This document shows, piece after piece, positions 1 to 11,005 of a stretch of DNA of 64,000 nt. Each line of letters starts with the position of its first letter. Positions within the stretch are counted from its first letter, which is position 1. Under the pieces are notes generated by a model. The model was not told the DNA's origin. It made no database searches and saw nothing but the letters and a program-made list of their open reading frames with translations. Both the position numbers and the translations under genes were made by a program. Source of the stretch: Dictyobacter kobayashii (GTDB taxonomy: Bacteria > Chloroflexota > Ktedonobacteria > Ktedonobacterales > Ktedonobacteraceae). The stretch lies in NCBI RefSeq assembly GCF_003967555.1, contig NZ_BIFS01000002.1, forward strand, positions 2,294,001-2,358,000. Direction: 5' to 3'.

Positions 1-2997
1 TTTGCCGATGGCCCCTTGATAGATAGCCAGTAGTCCGAGATCGGCCAGTATATAGGCCCGGCTGGAGCCGCTGCGCATATCGATATTCAGGGTCAGGCAC
101 TCCTGAAGCAGATTCTCTGCCTGTCCATAGTTATGTTCGTTGAGGGCCAGCAACCCCATCACATGCATCGCCTCGGCGATATAGCGCAGGTCCCCGATCT
201 CCCTGGCTACGACCATGCTCTCTTCGATCAAATTGCGTGCCTGCCAATGGTTACCCTGATTTAAACTGATCAGGCCCAATTGGGTCAGGCGTGAAGAGAG
301 GGTCCAGCGATCACCATTGGCTCTGGTCAGGACCAGGCTCTCTTCCATGACTGTGTGGGCCGCCGCATAATTGCCTTGATGCGCCTCCAGATGGCCTTGC
401 ATGTTGAGCACGGCCGCGATCATGACGCGGTTATTTAGCTGCTTGAATAAGGTCAGACTCTTTTCCAGCGCTTGCTGGGCATCGGAAAAGTTGCCCTGAG
501 AGAACTCGATGCAGCCGAGGGTGAATAATTTGGTGGCGATACCCTCATTATTGCCGGTTTCGCGAAAGATGGTGATGCTCTCTTCCAACAAGATATTGGT
601 TGGGACATACTCCTGTTCGTGAAGAATCGTGCTATCGGTCCGGGCTGCCAGATAATGGGCGAGCGTGTGTTTGCTGCCTAACTCTCGGGAAACGGCCAGG
701 CATTCTTCTAGCAATGAATGCGCGGTACTATAGTTGCCCTGGTAGAGGGTCACGATGGCCAGTGGTAGTAGGGCCAGGGCGATGCCAACCCGATCATTGA
801 TCTGACGGTGCAGGCTCAGACATTCGCGCAGCAATGTGTTGGCGCGCACATAATTGCCTTGATGGGCCGCGAGCTGGCCCAGGCCATCGAGGCAATAGGC
901 GATGGTGCGGGTGTCGCCAAGTTGTTGGGCGATGGCCAGCCTCTCCTCAATAAGTGTCTGCGCCTCATGTAGAAAGCCAAGGGCAAAGGCTTCATCGGCC
1001 AGGGAGGCCAGTGCATCCGTGATGCCGTAGAGATCCTTTTGCGCGCGCGCCAGGGTCAGACTCTTCTCATACAGTGCATGGGCCTCAGAGGGAGCACTGC
1101 GCGCAAAGGTTGTGCCTAGTTTATTTAGTGTCGCTACGATACCTGCTTGATCCCCAAGCTCTTCAAAGAGGGCCAGACACCGTTCCCAGAGTTCGATGCT
1201 GCGTGTATAGTGGCCCTGACTATCGGCCAGGGTGGCACAGGCAAAGCAGGCATGAGCCTGGATTGCAACGGCGATCTCAGTGCCAGCGCCCTGCTCAAGT
1301 GCTTGTTCCGCCAGCTGATAGCCTTCGCGCTGACGATTACGGATCAACCAGTAGCGCCAGAGGGCGCTGCAGAAACGCAATGCCTGTTCGTGACTGGCGG
1401 GATTATGTTGTTCTAGTAGCCAGCGTAAGGCGGCCCTGAGATTATCATAATCCTGTTCTAAGCGATTTAACCATTCGGCCTGCGTGGCCTGGCGCAGTTG
1501 AGGCTTCGCTAACTCTGCCTGCGCCAGATAATGGAGCGCGTGAGCCTGGTATGCACTGTCAGCCTCTCCTGCCGCCACGAGGCAATCCTGTCCATACTCA
1601 CGCACAGTTTCTAACATACTCAAGCGCAGCTCGCCATTGGATTGTTCGCTTTGTTGCAGCAGGCTTTTGTCGATTAGGGAACTGATAATATCGAATGTAC
1701 TGATATTGTCTGTCGCATCGACTGAATGAAGAGTCGGGCAGACATCTTCGGCAGCTTCCAGGGTGCAGCCACGCACAAAAACGGCCAGGTGGCGAAAGAT
1801 TTTTTGTTCGTTGGCGTCCAGCAAGTCATAACTCCAGGCCAGGGTGGCGCGCAACGTCTGCTGGCGTGGTGGCAGGTCTCGCGCTCCACTGGTCAGAACT
1901 TGTAATCGATGTTCCAGCCGGTTCAGGAGCATTGAGGGTGAGAGGTGTTTGATGCGTGCCGCCGCCAGCTCGATGGCCAGGGGAAGCCCATCGAGGCGCA
2001 AGCATATTTCAGCTATGGTGGCCGCGTTGCTGTCTGTGAGGGTGAAATCAGCCTTAACCGCGCTTGCCCGCTGGATGAAGAGCTCGATCGCTGGATAATG
2101 TGAAAGGGCCTCGCTATCTGGCAACTGCTGGATATCAGGCAGCGCCAGCGGTGGTATATCCAGCTCATACTCACCGCGCACATGCAGGATCTCTCGACTG
2201 GTCACTAGCATTTTTAGCTGGGGACAGGCTGCCAGCAGTTCGGAGAGCAGGGGGGCGGCAGTAATAATCTGCTCAAAATTATCCAGTACCAGTAGCATAT
2301 GTTTGGCGCCTAGAAAAGCCTTCAGTCGTTCAATCAAGGGTTCTGTGGCTGCCTCCATAAAGCCCAGCTCGCGGGCAATGGTTGGCACAACCAGTGAGGG
2401 ATCAAAAATGGGGCCGAGCGAAACTATTGAGACGCCACCGGGAAATGTATCGGCGAGTAGCCGGGCCATCTGTAAGGCCAGCCGAGTTTTACCAACTCCC
2501 CCTGGACCTGTTATGGTCAACAAACGTACATCTGGACGTTGCAGCAGGGTACAGGCCATTTTAATTTCCTGCTCACGTCCAATCAATGCATCTGGTTGGG
2601 CTGGCAGCCGGTAAGTGCTGTCTCCTCCTGGGGTAGGTTCGATTGGCGCTCCCTCACTTGCCGGCTCCTCTTTTAATTGCTCATCCATCAACTTCTGGTT
2701 CAGTTCCTTTGCCGTCGCCAGTAGCCGTTCCTGGGTCAGTAGTTCGGACTTCCCCATATAGGCATGGAGTAACTTGCCTTTACGCTTACTGTAAGCCTTC
2801 CAATACCAGCCACCGCGCTTATTGCCAGCCTGCTCTTTACGAGCGGTATAGGTACCGCTGGCACTATGAAAAGTAAAGGTCGTTGCCGTCTGCAGCCAAT
2901 CATACCAGGCAGGAGTGCCAACGGTCAGCACAATTTCCTCTGCCTGGCCCTGGTAGGATAATGTATCAGTGTGTATTGTAGGTGTTGAGCTTGCCAT
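1..2997 (-). CDS. NB-ARC/TPR signal-transduction ATPase (LuxR/AfsR/MalT-like), 3' end outside window
   Basis: Open without a stop for 999 codons and running off the left edge, so the C-terminus is missing. The ATG at 2997 is preceded by a GAGGAG ribosome site. In order it shows a roughly 100-residue N-terminal domain rich in Trp/Tyr (WYDWL, GGWYWKAY), then an AAA/NB-ARC ATPase with Walker A GPGGVGKT, Walker B LLVLDNFEQ, a TSRE sensor motif and GLPLAIELAA, then a winged-helix-like segment and a long run of tetratricopeptide repeats (repeated QGNY...A..LLEE..). Such STAND proteins use the TPRs to sense a ligand or partner and the ATPase as a switch. No DNA-binding domain is visible in the part present, so whether it is a transcription factor cannot be decided here. 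No frameshift seen. Confidence 0.88.
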   Translation of the reverse strand, partial: MASSTPTIHTDTLSYQGQAEEIVLTVGTPAWYDWLQTATTFTFHSASGTYTARKEQAGNKRGGWYWKAYSKRKGKLLHAYMGKSELLTQERLLATAKELNQKLMDEQLKEEPASEGAPIEPTPGGDSTYRLPAQPDALIGREQEIKMACTLLQRPDVRLLTITGPGGVGKTRLALQMARLLADTFPGGVSIVSLGPIFDPSLVVPTIARELGFMEAATEPLIERLKAFLGAKHMLLVLDNFEQIITAAPLLSELLAACPQLKMLVTSREILHVRGEYELDIPPLALPDIQQLPDSEALSHYPAIELFIQRASAVKADFTLTDSNAATIAEICLRLDGLPLAIELAAARIKHLSPSMLLNRLEHRLQVLTSGARDLPPRQQTLRATLAWSYDLLDANEQKIFRHLAVFVRGCTLEAAEDVCPTLHSVDATDNISTFDIISSLIDKSLLQQSEQSNGELRLSMLETVREYGQDCLVAAGEADSAYQAHALHYLAQAELAKPQLRQATQAEWLNRLEQDYDNLRAALRWLLEQHNPASHEQALRFCSALWRYWLIRNRQREGYQLAEQALEQGAGTEIAVAIQAHACFACATLADSQGHYTRSIELWERCLALFEELGDQAGIVATLNKLGTTFARSAPSEAHALYEKSLTLARAQKDLYGITDALASLADEAFALGFLHEAQTLIEERLAIAQQLGDTRTIAYCLDGLGQLAAHQGNYVRANTLLRECLSLHRQINDRVGIALALLPLAIVTLYQGNYSTAHSLLEECLAVSRELGSKHTLAHYLAARTDSTILHEQEYVPTNILLEESITIFRETGNNEGIATKLFTLGCIEFSQGNFSDAQQALEKSLTLFKQLNNRVMIAAVLNMQGHLEAHQGNYAAAHTVMEESLVLTRANGDRWTLSSRLTQLGLISLNQGNHWQARNLIEESMVVAREIGDLRYIAEAMHVMGLLALNEHNYGQAENLLQECLTLNIDMRSGSSRAYILADLGLLAIYQGAIGK

Positions 2998-3389
2998 TGC
3001 TCCTCATTCCATCCATCTATCTCTCTCAAGAGTTCCCTAACACTGACATGCCTGCCACAAATCACGTTCGGTAACTTTTCATCCTATTAGAATAAATGAA
3101 GCACGAACAACCCCAATTGTTGCTTTTGGTTTATTCAATACATCAAAAATATCGGCCCTTATGGCCGCTCTCTCCCTTTGCGCTCGAAAAAATCTCCTGA
3201 GTTACCTAACCCCTATAGTATACAATAGAAATAATTTCTCGTGCTATAAGTATAGCCCCCTTTCGCCATTTTATCTGTTCCGCGCTAGTGTTTTGCGCTA
3301 AATACCAGGGTCCAGGCGATATGAACTCCAGCTCTTTTATTACTTCGCCAGGTAACCCATTTAGCAGCCATTCTAGCTGTTTCAGGATA

Positions 3390-3428
3390 AAAAGTAGTAG
3401 GAAAATAAACTACTGAAATACTACTTTT
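3390..3428. promoter_or_regulatory. Inverted repeat in the divergent intergenic region
   Basis: Ten-base perfect arms (AAAAGTAGTA and TACTACTTTT) flank a 19-base spacer that itself contains a TACT copy. It sits between the divergently read STAND ATPase (start 2997) and the LacI gene (start 3586), about 45 bases before the LacI operator cluster. It may be an operator or a weak hairpin. The rest of 2998-3470 is AT-rich with nothing else recognised. Confidence 0.4.
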
Positions 3429-3470
3429 GTTCGCTTTAAAAATCTCTTTCTAGCACTACACTTCTCCTAT

Positions 3471-3528
3471 GAAATCGTTTCCGAAACCGTTTACGGTAGC
3501 GAAAACGGTAAAGGTTCCGTTTTACCGC
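3471..3528 (+). promoter_or_regulatory. Cluster of LacI-family operator-like half-sites
   Basis: Four overlapping sites resembling the LacI/CcpA-type pattern GAAANCGNTTTC lie within 58 bases: GAAATCGTTTCC (3471), GAAACCGTTTAC (3483), GAAAACGGTAAA (3501) and TTCCGTTTTACC (3515). CGGTAAA at 3506 and TTTACCG further on also form an inverted pair. The cluster lies directly upstream of the LacI gene at 3586, so autoregulation of the whole glycoside operon is the simplest reading. This is an inference from pattern only. Confidence 0.6.
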
Positions 3529-3585
3529 CTGCTTCGCTGTTTGGAGCAGACACTTAACCCTGTATTGTGTCAAAGAAGGTTGTAC

Positions 3586-4694
3586 ATGGCTGGAAAGATC
3601 ACTATACAAGATATTGCGCAAATGGCAGGAGTGAGCAAGACCACCGTTTCGCGGGTGCTCAATCATCGGCCCGATGTAAATCCTGAGACCCGTGAGCGCA
3701 TCTTACACATCATGGACCAGCAGGGCTTTTTTCCTAGTCTCGCGGCTGCAGGTCTGGCTGGTGGTCGTAGCCGTTTGATTGGTGCGCTGGTTTCGGTGGT
3801 GCACTGGCCCTTGATACCAGAGATTATGCGTGGTATCGCGGAGGTGATCGATCAGAGTTCCTATGAGCTGGTCCTCTATAGTGTGAACTCGAATGATGAT
3901 GGGAAGGATTATAGCGAGGTTATTGATCGCATTCTGGCTACCAAGTTGACTGCCGGTTTGCTGGCCATCTATCCTGGTCAGTTTACGCCACACCTGGCAG
4001 ATTTGTGCCGTGATGGTTTTCCTGTTGTGATGTTCGATGATCAGGTTCATCCCTCCTACTGATATTTCCTGGGTGGGGGCGGATCAACGCCAGGGTGCGT
4101 ATGAGGCGACGCGCCATTTGCTACAACAAGGGCATAGGCGTATCGCTCATATTCAGGGACCGCATAGGTATCAGGTTTCGCTCGATCGCCATCAGGGCTA
4201 TTGTGATGCTCTGACTGAGGAGGGCATTGAACTGGACCCCACGCTGGTGGTTGAGGGAGATTTTGCGGCAACTGGTGGAAAGGAGTGTGCTTGCCAGTTG
4301 TTAACACGTCCTGATCTACGTCCGACCGCGATTTTTGCCAGTAGCGATTTAAATGGCCTTTGGCGCTTTGTCGGCGGCGGTGGAATGCGGACTACGTGTA
4401 CCCGAGGATGTGGCAGTGGTTGGCTATGATGATATTTCTCTTTCGGCCCTTTCACAGCCCCCGTTGACCACGGTGCGTCAGCCTTTATATGAAATGGGGA
4501 AACGTTCTATCGAATTATTGCTCAACCTGGTCGATCCTCCGGTCGTTAATACCCGACCGTGGAATCATAAATCTGGCTCGCGGCTGCAGGGGAATATCTC
4601 AGCGCCAGCACTTCCGACTTCACCTATGCACGTCCGCCTGGCTACCCATCTTGTTGTACGTTCGTCCTGCGGCACTCTTCAGCCTATGCTATGA
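3586..4694 (+). CDS. LacI-family transcriptional regulator of the glycoside operon (two frameshifts)
   Basis: Starts MAGKITIQDIAQMAGVSKTT, a typical LacI helix-turn-helix (residues about 5-27, ending VSRVLNHRPDVNPETR), followed by the periplasmic-binding-like sugar-sensing domain (IGALVSV, VGADQRQGAYEAT, GHRRIAHIQGP, VAVVGYDDISLSALSQPPLTTV). The ATG at 3586 follows AAGAAGG. The protein is read in three frames: one extra base near 4055-4062 (before TDISWVG) and one extra A near 4350 (before MAFGAL). The C-terminal RLATHLVVRSSC is typical of the family, but the stretch before it is unusual and may hide another error. As first gene of an SBP/permease/ATPase/GH1 operon it probably represses that operon until a glucoside or cello-oligosaccharide binds. 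Confidence 0.85.
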
Positions 4695-4779
4695 CGCCGC
4701 TATGAAACTCTGTTAATCGATATTCTGATGAGCTCTTATTAAGCAATGGAGATTTTATTTCCTGCCCAAGGAGGTTTGC

Positions 4780-6500
4780 ATGATTTCCGCTTTCGTTTCT
4801 GGACAACGCTGGCGCCCAAAGAAACTTTGGAGCACCGCGATTGTTTCGACGCTACTGGCACTGATGGTGGTGTTGACCAGTTGTGGAACCAGTGGCGCGC
4901 CTGGCCAGTCATCTTCGTCAAAGGGCACCAGCGCCTTGACGGTCAATCCATCTCCGAAAGGTGATAATCCCTCGAATTTTAATCCTTTGCTGGACCCGCA
5001 GAATACAGCCTATGGGACGCAAGGTTTCCTGTACGAGACATTGCTCTTTATTAACCGTTATACGGGCGATAAAACTCCCTGGCTGGCTTCTTCCTATCAG
5101 CAGTCTAGCGACCTCAGTAGCATAACCTTCACCATTCGCGATGGCGTTAAGTGGAATGATGGTCAGCCCTTAACCAGCGATGATGTGGTCTATACCTTTG
5201 ATCTGCTGAAACAGTAATCCGGCCCTGGATCGCAGTGCATTATGGACTAATTTTATTCAGGATGTCTCTGCACCAGATGCCAGGACGGTAAAGTTCACTT
5301 TGAAGTCCGCTTCTTCTGTTTCGATCTGGTGGATTGCTGGCCAGACCTTTATTGTGCCAAAGCATATCTGGCAGAGCGTTGGGGATCCAACCAAATATAC
5401 CAATGATAAAAGCCCCTGTTGGCACGGGTCCCTACAAACTGGAATCCTTCAAGCCACAGTTGATCCGCTACCAGAAAAAATACCAGTTACTGGCAGCCTG
5501 GTAAGCCACAGATCGATGAGATCCGTGTGCCTGCTATCGTCGATAACTCAACGGCGTCCTTGATGCTGGCTAAAGGCCAACTGGATTGGTTGGGTGTAGC
5601 CTGGGACCCCAAACTCGATCCTTCTTACATCCAGAAAGATCCAGTCCACAATCACCATTGGTTCACGTCAAGCAATACCGTAATGCTCTACCTTAACTTG
5701 AAGAAGTATCCTTTCAACCTGTTGCCGGTACGGCAGGCTATCAGTCTGGCGATTGACCGCAAGGAATTGCAGGAGAAATCGGCCCCGTATGCTCCTCCCG
5801 CTAATCCAACTGGTCTGCTTCTGCAGCCAATAAGAGCAATCTGCTCTCACAGTATGCCGATTCACAGTTTAGTGTCGATGCCGCCAAGGCAGAATCGCTC
5901 TTGCAGAGTGCTGGTTTTACCAAAGGTAGCGATGGCATTTACGCCGACAAGAGTGGTAAGAAGATCTCCTTCAATATGATCGATGTCTCTGGTTGGAATG
6001 ACTGGGTGGGCGACACCCAGCTGATCTCGAAAGATCTAAAGGCGATTGGTATTGATGCCAAAGTTGATACCGTGGGTGGTTTCACCCCCTATATCACCGC
6101 TTTACAGACTGGTACCTTTGATGCTGGAATCTCCTGGACCGATCCAGGCCCGACACCATATTATGCCTACTCCGATCTGCTGGATAGCTCTAAATCGGCT
6201 CCAATCGGAAAAGCTGCCCCCACCAACTGGGAGCGCTGGGAAGATCCGGCCACCGATAAATTGCTGAAGCAGTATGCCACCTCTGGTGATCCAGCTATGC
6301 AGAAGCAGGCCATCGATGGTTTACAGAAGATTATGGTAGAGCAGCTGCCTTCTATCCCGCTGAGTTACAACGCATCCTGGTACGAATATACCACGACGCA
6401 TGTAACCGGCTGGCCCGATGAGAATAACCCTTACGATTTCGGTGCACCCTTCAACTATCCGGACAATGGCTACATTGTTCTGCAGTTGAAAGCCGCCTGA
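4780..6500 (+). CDS. Extracellular solute-binding lipoprotein, family 5 (oligosaccharide/peptide ABC uptake; four frameshifts)
   Basis: Begins with a lipoprotein signal (LLALMVVLTSC lipobox, about residue 28), preceded by a strong AAGGAGGT ribosome site. The SBP_bac_5 fold is recognisable from LYETLLFINRYTG, FTIRDGVKWNDGQPLTSDDV, KFTLKSASSV, the NTSYWQPGKP segment, PVRQAISLAIDRKEL and the C-terminal DPATDKLLKQY/LPSIPLSYN. Four single-base shifts break it: extra base at about 5215, extra C at about 5414, extra A in the A-run at about 5476, and one base missing at about 5824. All surrounding protein is well conserved, so sequencing error is likely. It would capture substrate outside the membrane for the two permeases that follow. 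The GH1 gene downstream suggests a beta-glucoside rather than a peptide. Confidence 0.85.
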
Positions 6501-6634
6501 TCGCCTTTCTACCTGGTTCTTCCCCTGGTTCCAGTACTCTGACCGCTGGAATCGGGGGAGGAATCCCTATCACAGATATTCCACTATTAACATAGAACGT
6601 GCCTTACTCTCATAGTCATTGCGTCCTTTGCCTA

Positions 6635-6752
6635 TGAGCTTTCGCGCCTGCGGCGCTCATAGAGCATTTCTTCGGTGGTGCAAAAATTGCGCCCGGCGTA
6701 ATTTTTGCACCACCGAAGAAAGAAGCTTCGGGCGCGCCAGCGCACGTACGTA
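6635..6752. repeat. Family A hairpin element (copy A1)
   Basis: Arms 6667-6688 and 6700-6721 are perfect 22-base complements (TTTCTTCGGTGGTGCAAAAA...) around an 11-base GC-rich loop. The flanks carry the family's mini-hairpins: GCGCCTGCGGCGC on the left and GGGCGCGCCAGCGCAC on the right, followed by an ACGT tetranucleotide run. It occupies most of the 324-base gap between the binding protein and the first permease, so it lies inside the operon. It could therefore act on the transcript, for example to lower expression of the permeases relative to the abundant binding protein. That role is inferred. Confidence 0.8.
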
Positions 6753-6824
6753 CGTACGGGAGCGACACGCTTCCCATGATGATGGGGTGTAAGACACTAT
6801 CATAGAAAGAAGAGGAGGGGTGAG

Positions 6825-7814
6825 ATGCGTCGATTACTGAGCCGTCTAGGTTTTTATCTGATCGCACTATGGGCCTCCATTACCTTAAATTTTATTATCC
6901 CGCGCCTGATGCCGGGCGATCCCGCCCAGGCCTATCTGGCTAAGATGCAGGGACAACACATTACTCAGCAGACCCTTACCGCGCTACGGGTCCAGTTTGG
7001 CCTGAGCAATGATCCAATCTGGATTCAATATGGACAGTACCTGGTTAACCTGTTGCACTGGAACCTGGGTATTTCTCTCTCTAATTTCCCTCAACCGGTG
7101 ACAGAGGTGATTGCCCAGCACATTCCCTGGACGGTTGGGCTGGTGGGATTATCGGTCATCATTAGTTTCACCTTTGGTTCGCTGCTAGGGATGCTGGTGG
7201 CCTGGAAGCGTGGCTCCTGGTTGGATTCGATTGTGCCGCCGATCCTGACCTTTATTTCCGCCATTCCTTACTTCTGGCTGGCCCTGGCCTTTGTGTATGT
7301 GCTGAGCTTCATGTGGAGCTGGTTCCCGATGGGTGGCGGTTATGATGAGTTGACCTATGATATCGGGTGGAGTTCTGGTTTTATTATCAGTGTAATAACG
7401 CATGGTATCTTGCCCGCCATCACCATTGTACTGGGCTCGCTCTCTAGCTGGGTGCTGGTGATGCGCAACTCCATGGTTACAACCCTCTCGGATGATTATG
7501 TATTGATGGCGCAGGCCAAGGGCCTGCCTGAGCGGCGTGTGATGCTCAACTACGCGGCCCGCAATGCGATCCTCCCCAGTATTACCAGTTTCTCAATCTC
7601 TCTTGGCTTAATCGTTGGCGGTTCACTTTTAACTGAAATGGTCTTTAATTATCCAGGCATCGGTTTTGCGCTTTATAATGCGGTCTTGAATCTGGATTAT
7701 AGCTTGATTGAAGGATGCTTCCTGGTTATTGCGATTACTGTACTGGCGGCCAACCTGTTGTCCGATATTGCCTATACTTTTCTAGATCCTCGGGTTCGGC
7801 AGGGAAGGGGATAA
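6825..7814 (+). CDS. ABC transporter permease, DppB/OppB type
   Basis: Intact 329-residue membrane protein with about six hydrophobic spans. The N-terminus RRLLSRLGFYLIALWASITL is typical of DppB/OppB proteins, as are the periplasmic PGDPAQAYLA segment and the cytoplasmic EAA loop around AQAKGLPERRVMLNYAARNA, the contact site for the ATPases. An AGAGGAGGGG ribosome site precedes the ATG. The next gene begins four bases after the stop. It forms one half of the inner-membrane channel fed by the binding protein at 4780. Confidence 0.93.
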   Translation: MRRLLSRLGFYLIALWASITLNFIIPRLMPGDPAQAYLAKMQGQHITQQTLTALRVQFGLSNDPIWIQYGQYLVNLLHWNLGISLSNFPQPVTEVIAQHIPWTVGLVGLSVIISFTFGSLLGMLVAWKRGSWLDSIVPPILTFISAIPYFWLALAFVYVLSFMWSWFPMGGGYDELTYDIGWSSGFIISVITHGILPAITIVLGSLSSWVLVMRNSMVTTLSDDYVLMAQAKGLPERRVMLNYAARNAILPSITSFSISLGLIVGGSLLTEMVFNYPGIGFALYNAVLNLDYSLIEGCFLVIAITVLAANLLSDIAYTFLDPRVRQGRG

Positions 7815-7817
7815 ATA

Positions 7818-8759
7818 ATGGAAATAAGTCATATTGTAGCTGATTCATCTCGTAAGCCCAATGCTTTCTTGCGGGTGCTGGTAGGTATCTTTAAATGGCT
7901 CACATCCAATCGTAAGATGACGATCGGTACCTGTATCCTGGCTTTCTTTATCCTGATGGCTATCGCAGCCCCTTTGCTGACGCGTCAGGACCCGGGCTAC
8001 TTTTCTTCGGATCTGTTTCAACCTCCGTCCGCGGCCATTGGTTGGGAACGACGCAGAAGGGTGAGGATCTCTTCTCCCAGCTGGTCTATGGAGCCCGTAT
8101 CTCGCTGCTGGTTGGTTTTATCTCGGCCCTGGGCTCTACCTGCCTGCAGATTGTGCTGGGCTTGACCGCCGGTTACTTTGGGGGCCTGACCGATAATATA
8201 CTCTCATTGTTCATCAATGTTTTTCTGCTCCTGCCAAGCATCCCGCTGGGCGTGGTAATCGCGTCTTTTGCGCCTTTCAAGGGGCCTGAAACGATTACCC
8301 TGTTGCTGTTGTTTACCAGCTGGAGCTATGGGGCGCGTGTGCTGCGGGCGCAGACCCTGTCGATGCGCAATCGCGAGTTTGTTGAGGCGGCTCGTGCTTC
8401 GGGTGAGTCCTCTCTGCGGATCATCTTTTTTTGAGATCTTGCCCAATGAGATTTCGGTGGTGGCTTCGAGTTTCGTCGGTACTTTTGTGTACACTATTCT
8501 GGCTGAGGTTACCTTCGAGTTTCTGGGACTGGGCGATATTACCCGCAGCAGCTGGGGTGTGATGCTCTTCGAGGCCCAGAGTGGCCAGGCACTTTTAGCT
8601 GGCGGCTGGTGGTGGTTTATTCCTCCCGGCTTCTGTGTGGCTCTGCTCTGTGCAGGCCTGACCTTCCTGAATTATGGCATCGATGAACTGGCCAACCCTC
8701 GTCTGCGTAGCGAGCCAAAACCAAAGGTTGAGCGCGCGAAGAAAGAGGTGCTGGCATGA
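7818..8759 (+). CDS. ABC transporter permease, DppC/OppC type (two frameshifts)
   Basis: Second permease of the same importer. It shows the N-terminal DppC-like span (TIGTCILAFFILMAIAAPLL), the HWLGTTQKGEDLFSQLVYGARISL segment, the EAA loop EFVEAARASGESSLRIIFFEILPNE and a C-terminal GIDELANPRLR. Two shifts split it: one base missing near 8036 (before HWLGTT) and one extra T in the seven-T run near 8431 (before EILPNE). Its stop overlaps the next gene's start as ATGA (8756-8759), which points to translational coupling. Confidence 0.87.
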
Positions 8760-9927
8760 GTGTAGAGGTTCGTGAGGCAACAACCCTGCTAGATGTACGC
8801 AATGTAAGTGTGGACTATTATGCCGCCAATGGCGCTGTCCATGCGGTGCGCGATGTCAATCTGACCTTAAAGCGTGGAGAGATCATGGGCCTGGCGGGTG
8901 AGAGTGGTAGTGGAAAATCAACGCTGGCGTATGCGATTGCCCGCTTGCTGCGTCCACCGGCAGTGGTGACCGGTGGCGAGATCCTCTATTATCCCGGGCA
9001 GATGTGCAGACCGAGTTTACGGGGGTCTTAGAGCGTACAAAAACCACGCGCCTGGACAAGAATGAAGTGGCAGCTCAAGAGAAGCAGAATGGTGTTGATG
9101 TATTAGATCTGACACCGAGCCAGTTGCGGGCGTTCCGCTGGAATGAGCTCTCGATTGTCTTCCAGAGCGCGATGAATGCTTTGAATCCGGTGATGGATAT
9201 CGGCACCCAGATTATGGATGTGCTGGCCGCCCATCAATCCGGGCGTAGCGAACAGGCCCGGAAACAGCGTGCTGGAGAATTATTGAGGTTGGTCGGCATC
9301 TCGCCTGATCGCTTGCGCAGTTATCCACATGAACTCAGTGGCGGCATGCGCCAGCGCGTAGTAATCGCGATCGCCCTGGCATTGAATCCTGAAGTAATCA
9401 TTATGGATGAGCCAACGACGGCCCTGGATGTAGTAGTGCAGCGAGAAATCCTGGACCTGATCAGTTCATTGTGTAAGGAGACGGGCACGGCCCTGATCTT
9501 CATTACGCATGATCTCTCCCTGTTACTTGAACTGGTTGATCGGGTGGCCGTGATGTATGCTGGCAAGCTGGTCGAAGTGGCCTCGCGTAGTGATTTCTAT
9601 GATCATCCGCGCCATCCTTATAGCTACGGACTAATGAATTCTTTTCCTACGTTGCATGGACCGCGCCATAAGATGTCTGGTATTCCTGGCTCACCGCCCG
9701 ACCTGCGCAATATCCCGGCTGGCTGCCCGTTCCATGAGCGTTGTCCCTTTGCCTTTGATGCTTGCCGCGAGCAAGTGCCCAGGCTGCGCGTGGCTGTGGC
9801 TGGTGAGGATGAGCAGGTGGCGGCCTGTCATCTTTATAATCCTCGGCACCGGCCGACGATACCCGCAGCCAGCGATCTGGCACGCGGTTATGCAGCTCAG
9901 TTAGAAGAAGGGAGGAGCGTGCGATGA
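8756..9927 (+). CDS. ABC transporter ATP-binding protein, DppD type (one frameshift)
   Basis: Nucleotide-binding subunit with Walker A GESGSGKST (about residues 46-54), Q-loop VFQSAMNALNP, signature LSGGMRQRV, Walker B VIIMDEPTTALD and H-loop ITHDLS. The C-terminal oligopeptide/dipeptide domain has the CPFHERCPFAFDACRE cysteine pattern that in this subfamily can hold an iron-sulphur cluster. One base is missing in a G-run at about 9000 (YYPG then ADVQTEFTG). The stop overlaps the next start (ATGA at 9924). Confidence 0.88.
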
Positions 9928-11005
9928 GTGAGTCGACGCAAGCTATTTTAGAGGCCGAAAATTTACATAAAGAGTTTCCGTTAGGCCAATTCAATCTCTT
10001 TGGCGCGAAAAAGGTCGTACATGCCGTTGAGGAGGCTTCGTTCTCCCTCTATCCCGGACGAGCGACTGCCCTGGTAGGGGAGAGCGGCAGTGGTAAAACG
10101 ACGGTAGCGCGTATGCTGGCCCGCATCTATGACCCTACCTCCGGCACTATTCGTTTCCGTGGCGAACCGATCAAATTCAATGGTAGCCTGGCCGCTCTAA
10201 GGACTTATCGACGTCATGTGCAGATGATTTTTCAGGATCCCTTTGCCTCTTTAAATCCGGTCCATTCGGTGCGCTATCATTTAAGTCGTCCTTTACGTGT
10301 GCATGGCCATGCGCATAGTGAGCAAGAGGTTACCGAACAGGTCCTGGCCCTGCTGCGCCGTGTTAGCTTGAGTCCTGCCGAGCAGTTTATCGAAAAATAT
10401 CCACACCAGTTGAGCGGGGGACAGCGGCAGCGCGTGGCGATTGCGCGTGCCCTGGCGGCCCGCCCTGAGATCGTGCTGGCCGATGAGCCAGTTTCGATGC
10501 TGGATGTCTCGATTCGATTGGATATCCTCAACTTGCTGGCGCGGCTGAAGGATGAGGAGCGATTGGCTTTCCTGTTCATTACCCATGACATTGCCAGTGC
10601 CCGTTACTTTGCTGAAGATACGCTGGTGATGTATGCCGGACAGATGGTAGAGGGGGGCCCAGTGAAGCCGTCATTCAGTCGCCTAAACATCCCTATACCC
10701 AGCTCTTGCTCGCGGTTGCGCCCGATCCTGATCGTATCAAGCGCGTGATTAAAGGCTCCTCGGATGTTCCGGCACGCGGCGAGATCCCAAGTTTGATCAA
10801 GCCACCCGGTGGTTGTCGTTTCCATCCACGCTGCCCGCATGCGATGCCCATTTGCAGTCAGCAGTCACCGGCCAGAACCGAGGTAGCGCCGGGCCACTGG
10901 ACCAATTGTTTCTTGTATGATCAGCCTGATACTCAGCCTATCCCTGTGATCCAAACTAGTAGTATTCGCAATACCAGCGCATTGAGAAAAGAAGAGGCCA
11001 GATGA
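9924..11005 (+). CDS. ABC transporter ATP-binding protein, DppF type (one frameshift)
   Basis: Second nucleotide-binding subunit. Walker A GESGSGKTT, Q-loop MIFQDPFASLNP, signature LSGGQRQRVAIARAL, Walker B IVLADEPVSMLD and H-loop ITHDIA are all present, followed by the C-terminal GGCRFHPRCPHAMPIC cysteine domain. A missing base near 10662 shifts the frame between MVEGGP and EAVIQSPKHPYTQLLL. The stop overlaps the GH1 start (ATGA at 11002), so the five transport genes and the glucosidase read as one operon. Confidence 0.88.

Noticed and set aside
4037..4694. Programmed frameshifting in the LacI, SBP and permease genes
   Set aside because: Shifts occur at many unrelated sites with no common slippery heptamer or downstream structure, and one protein would need four of them.
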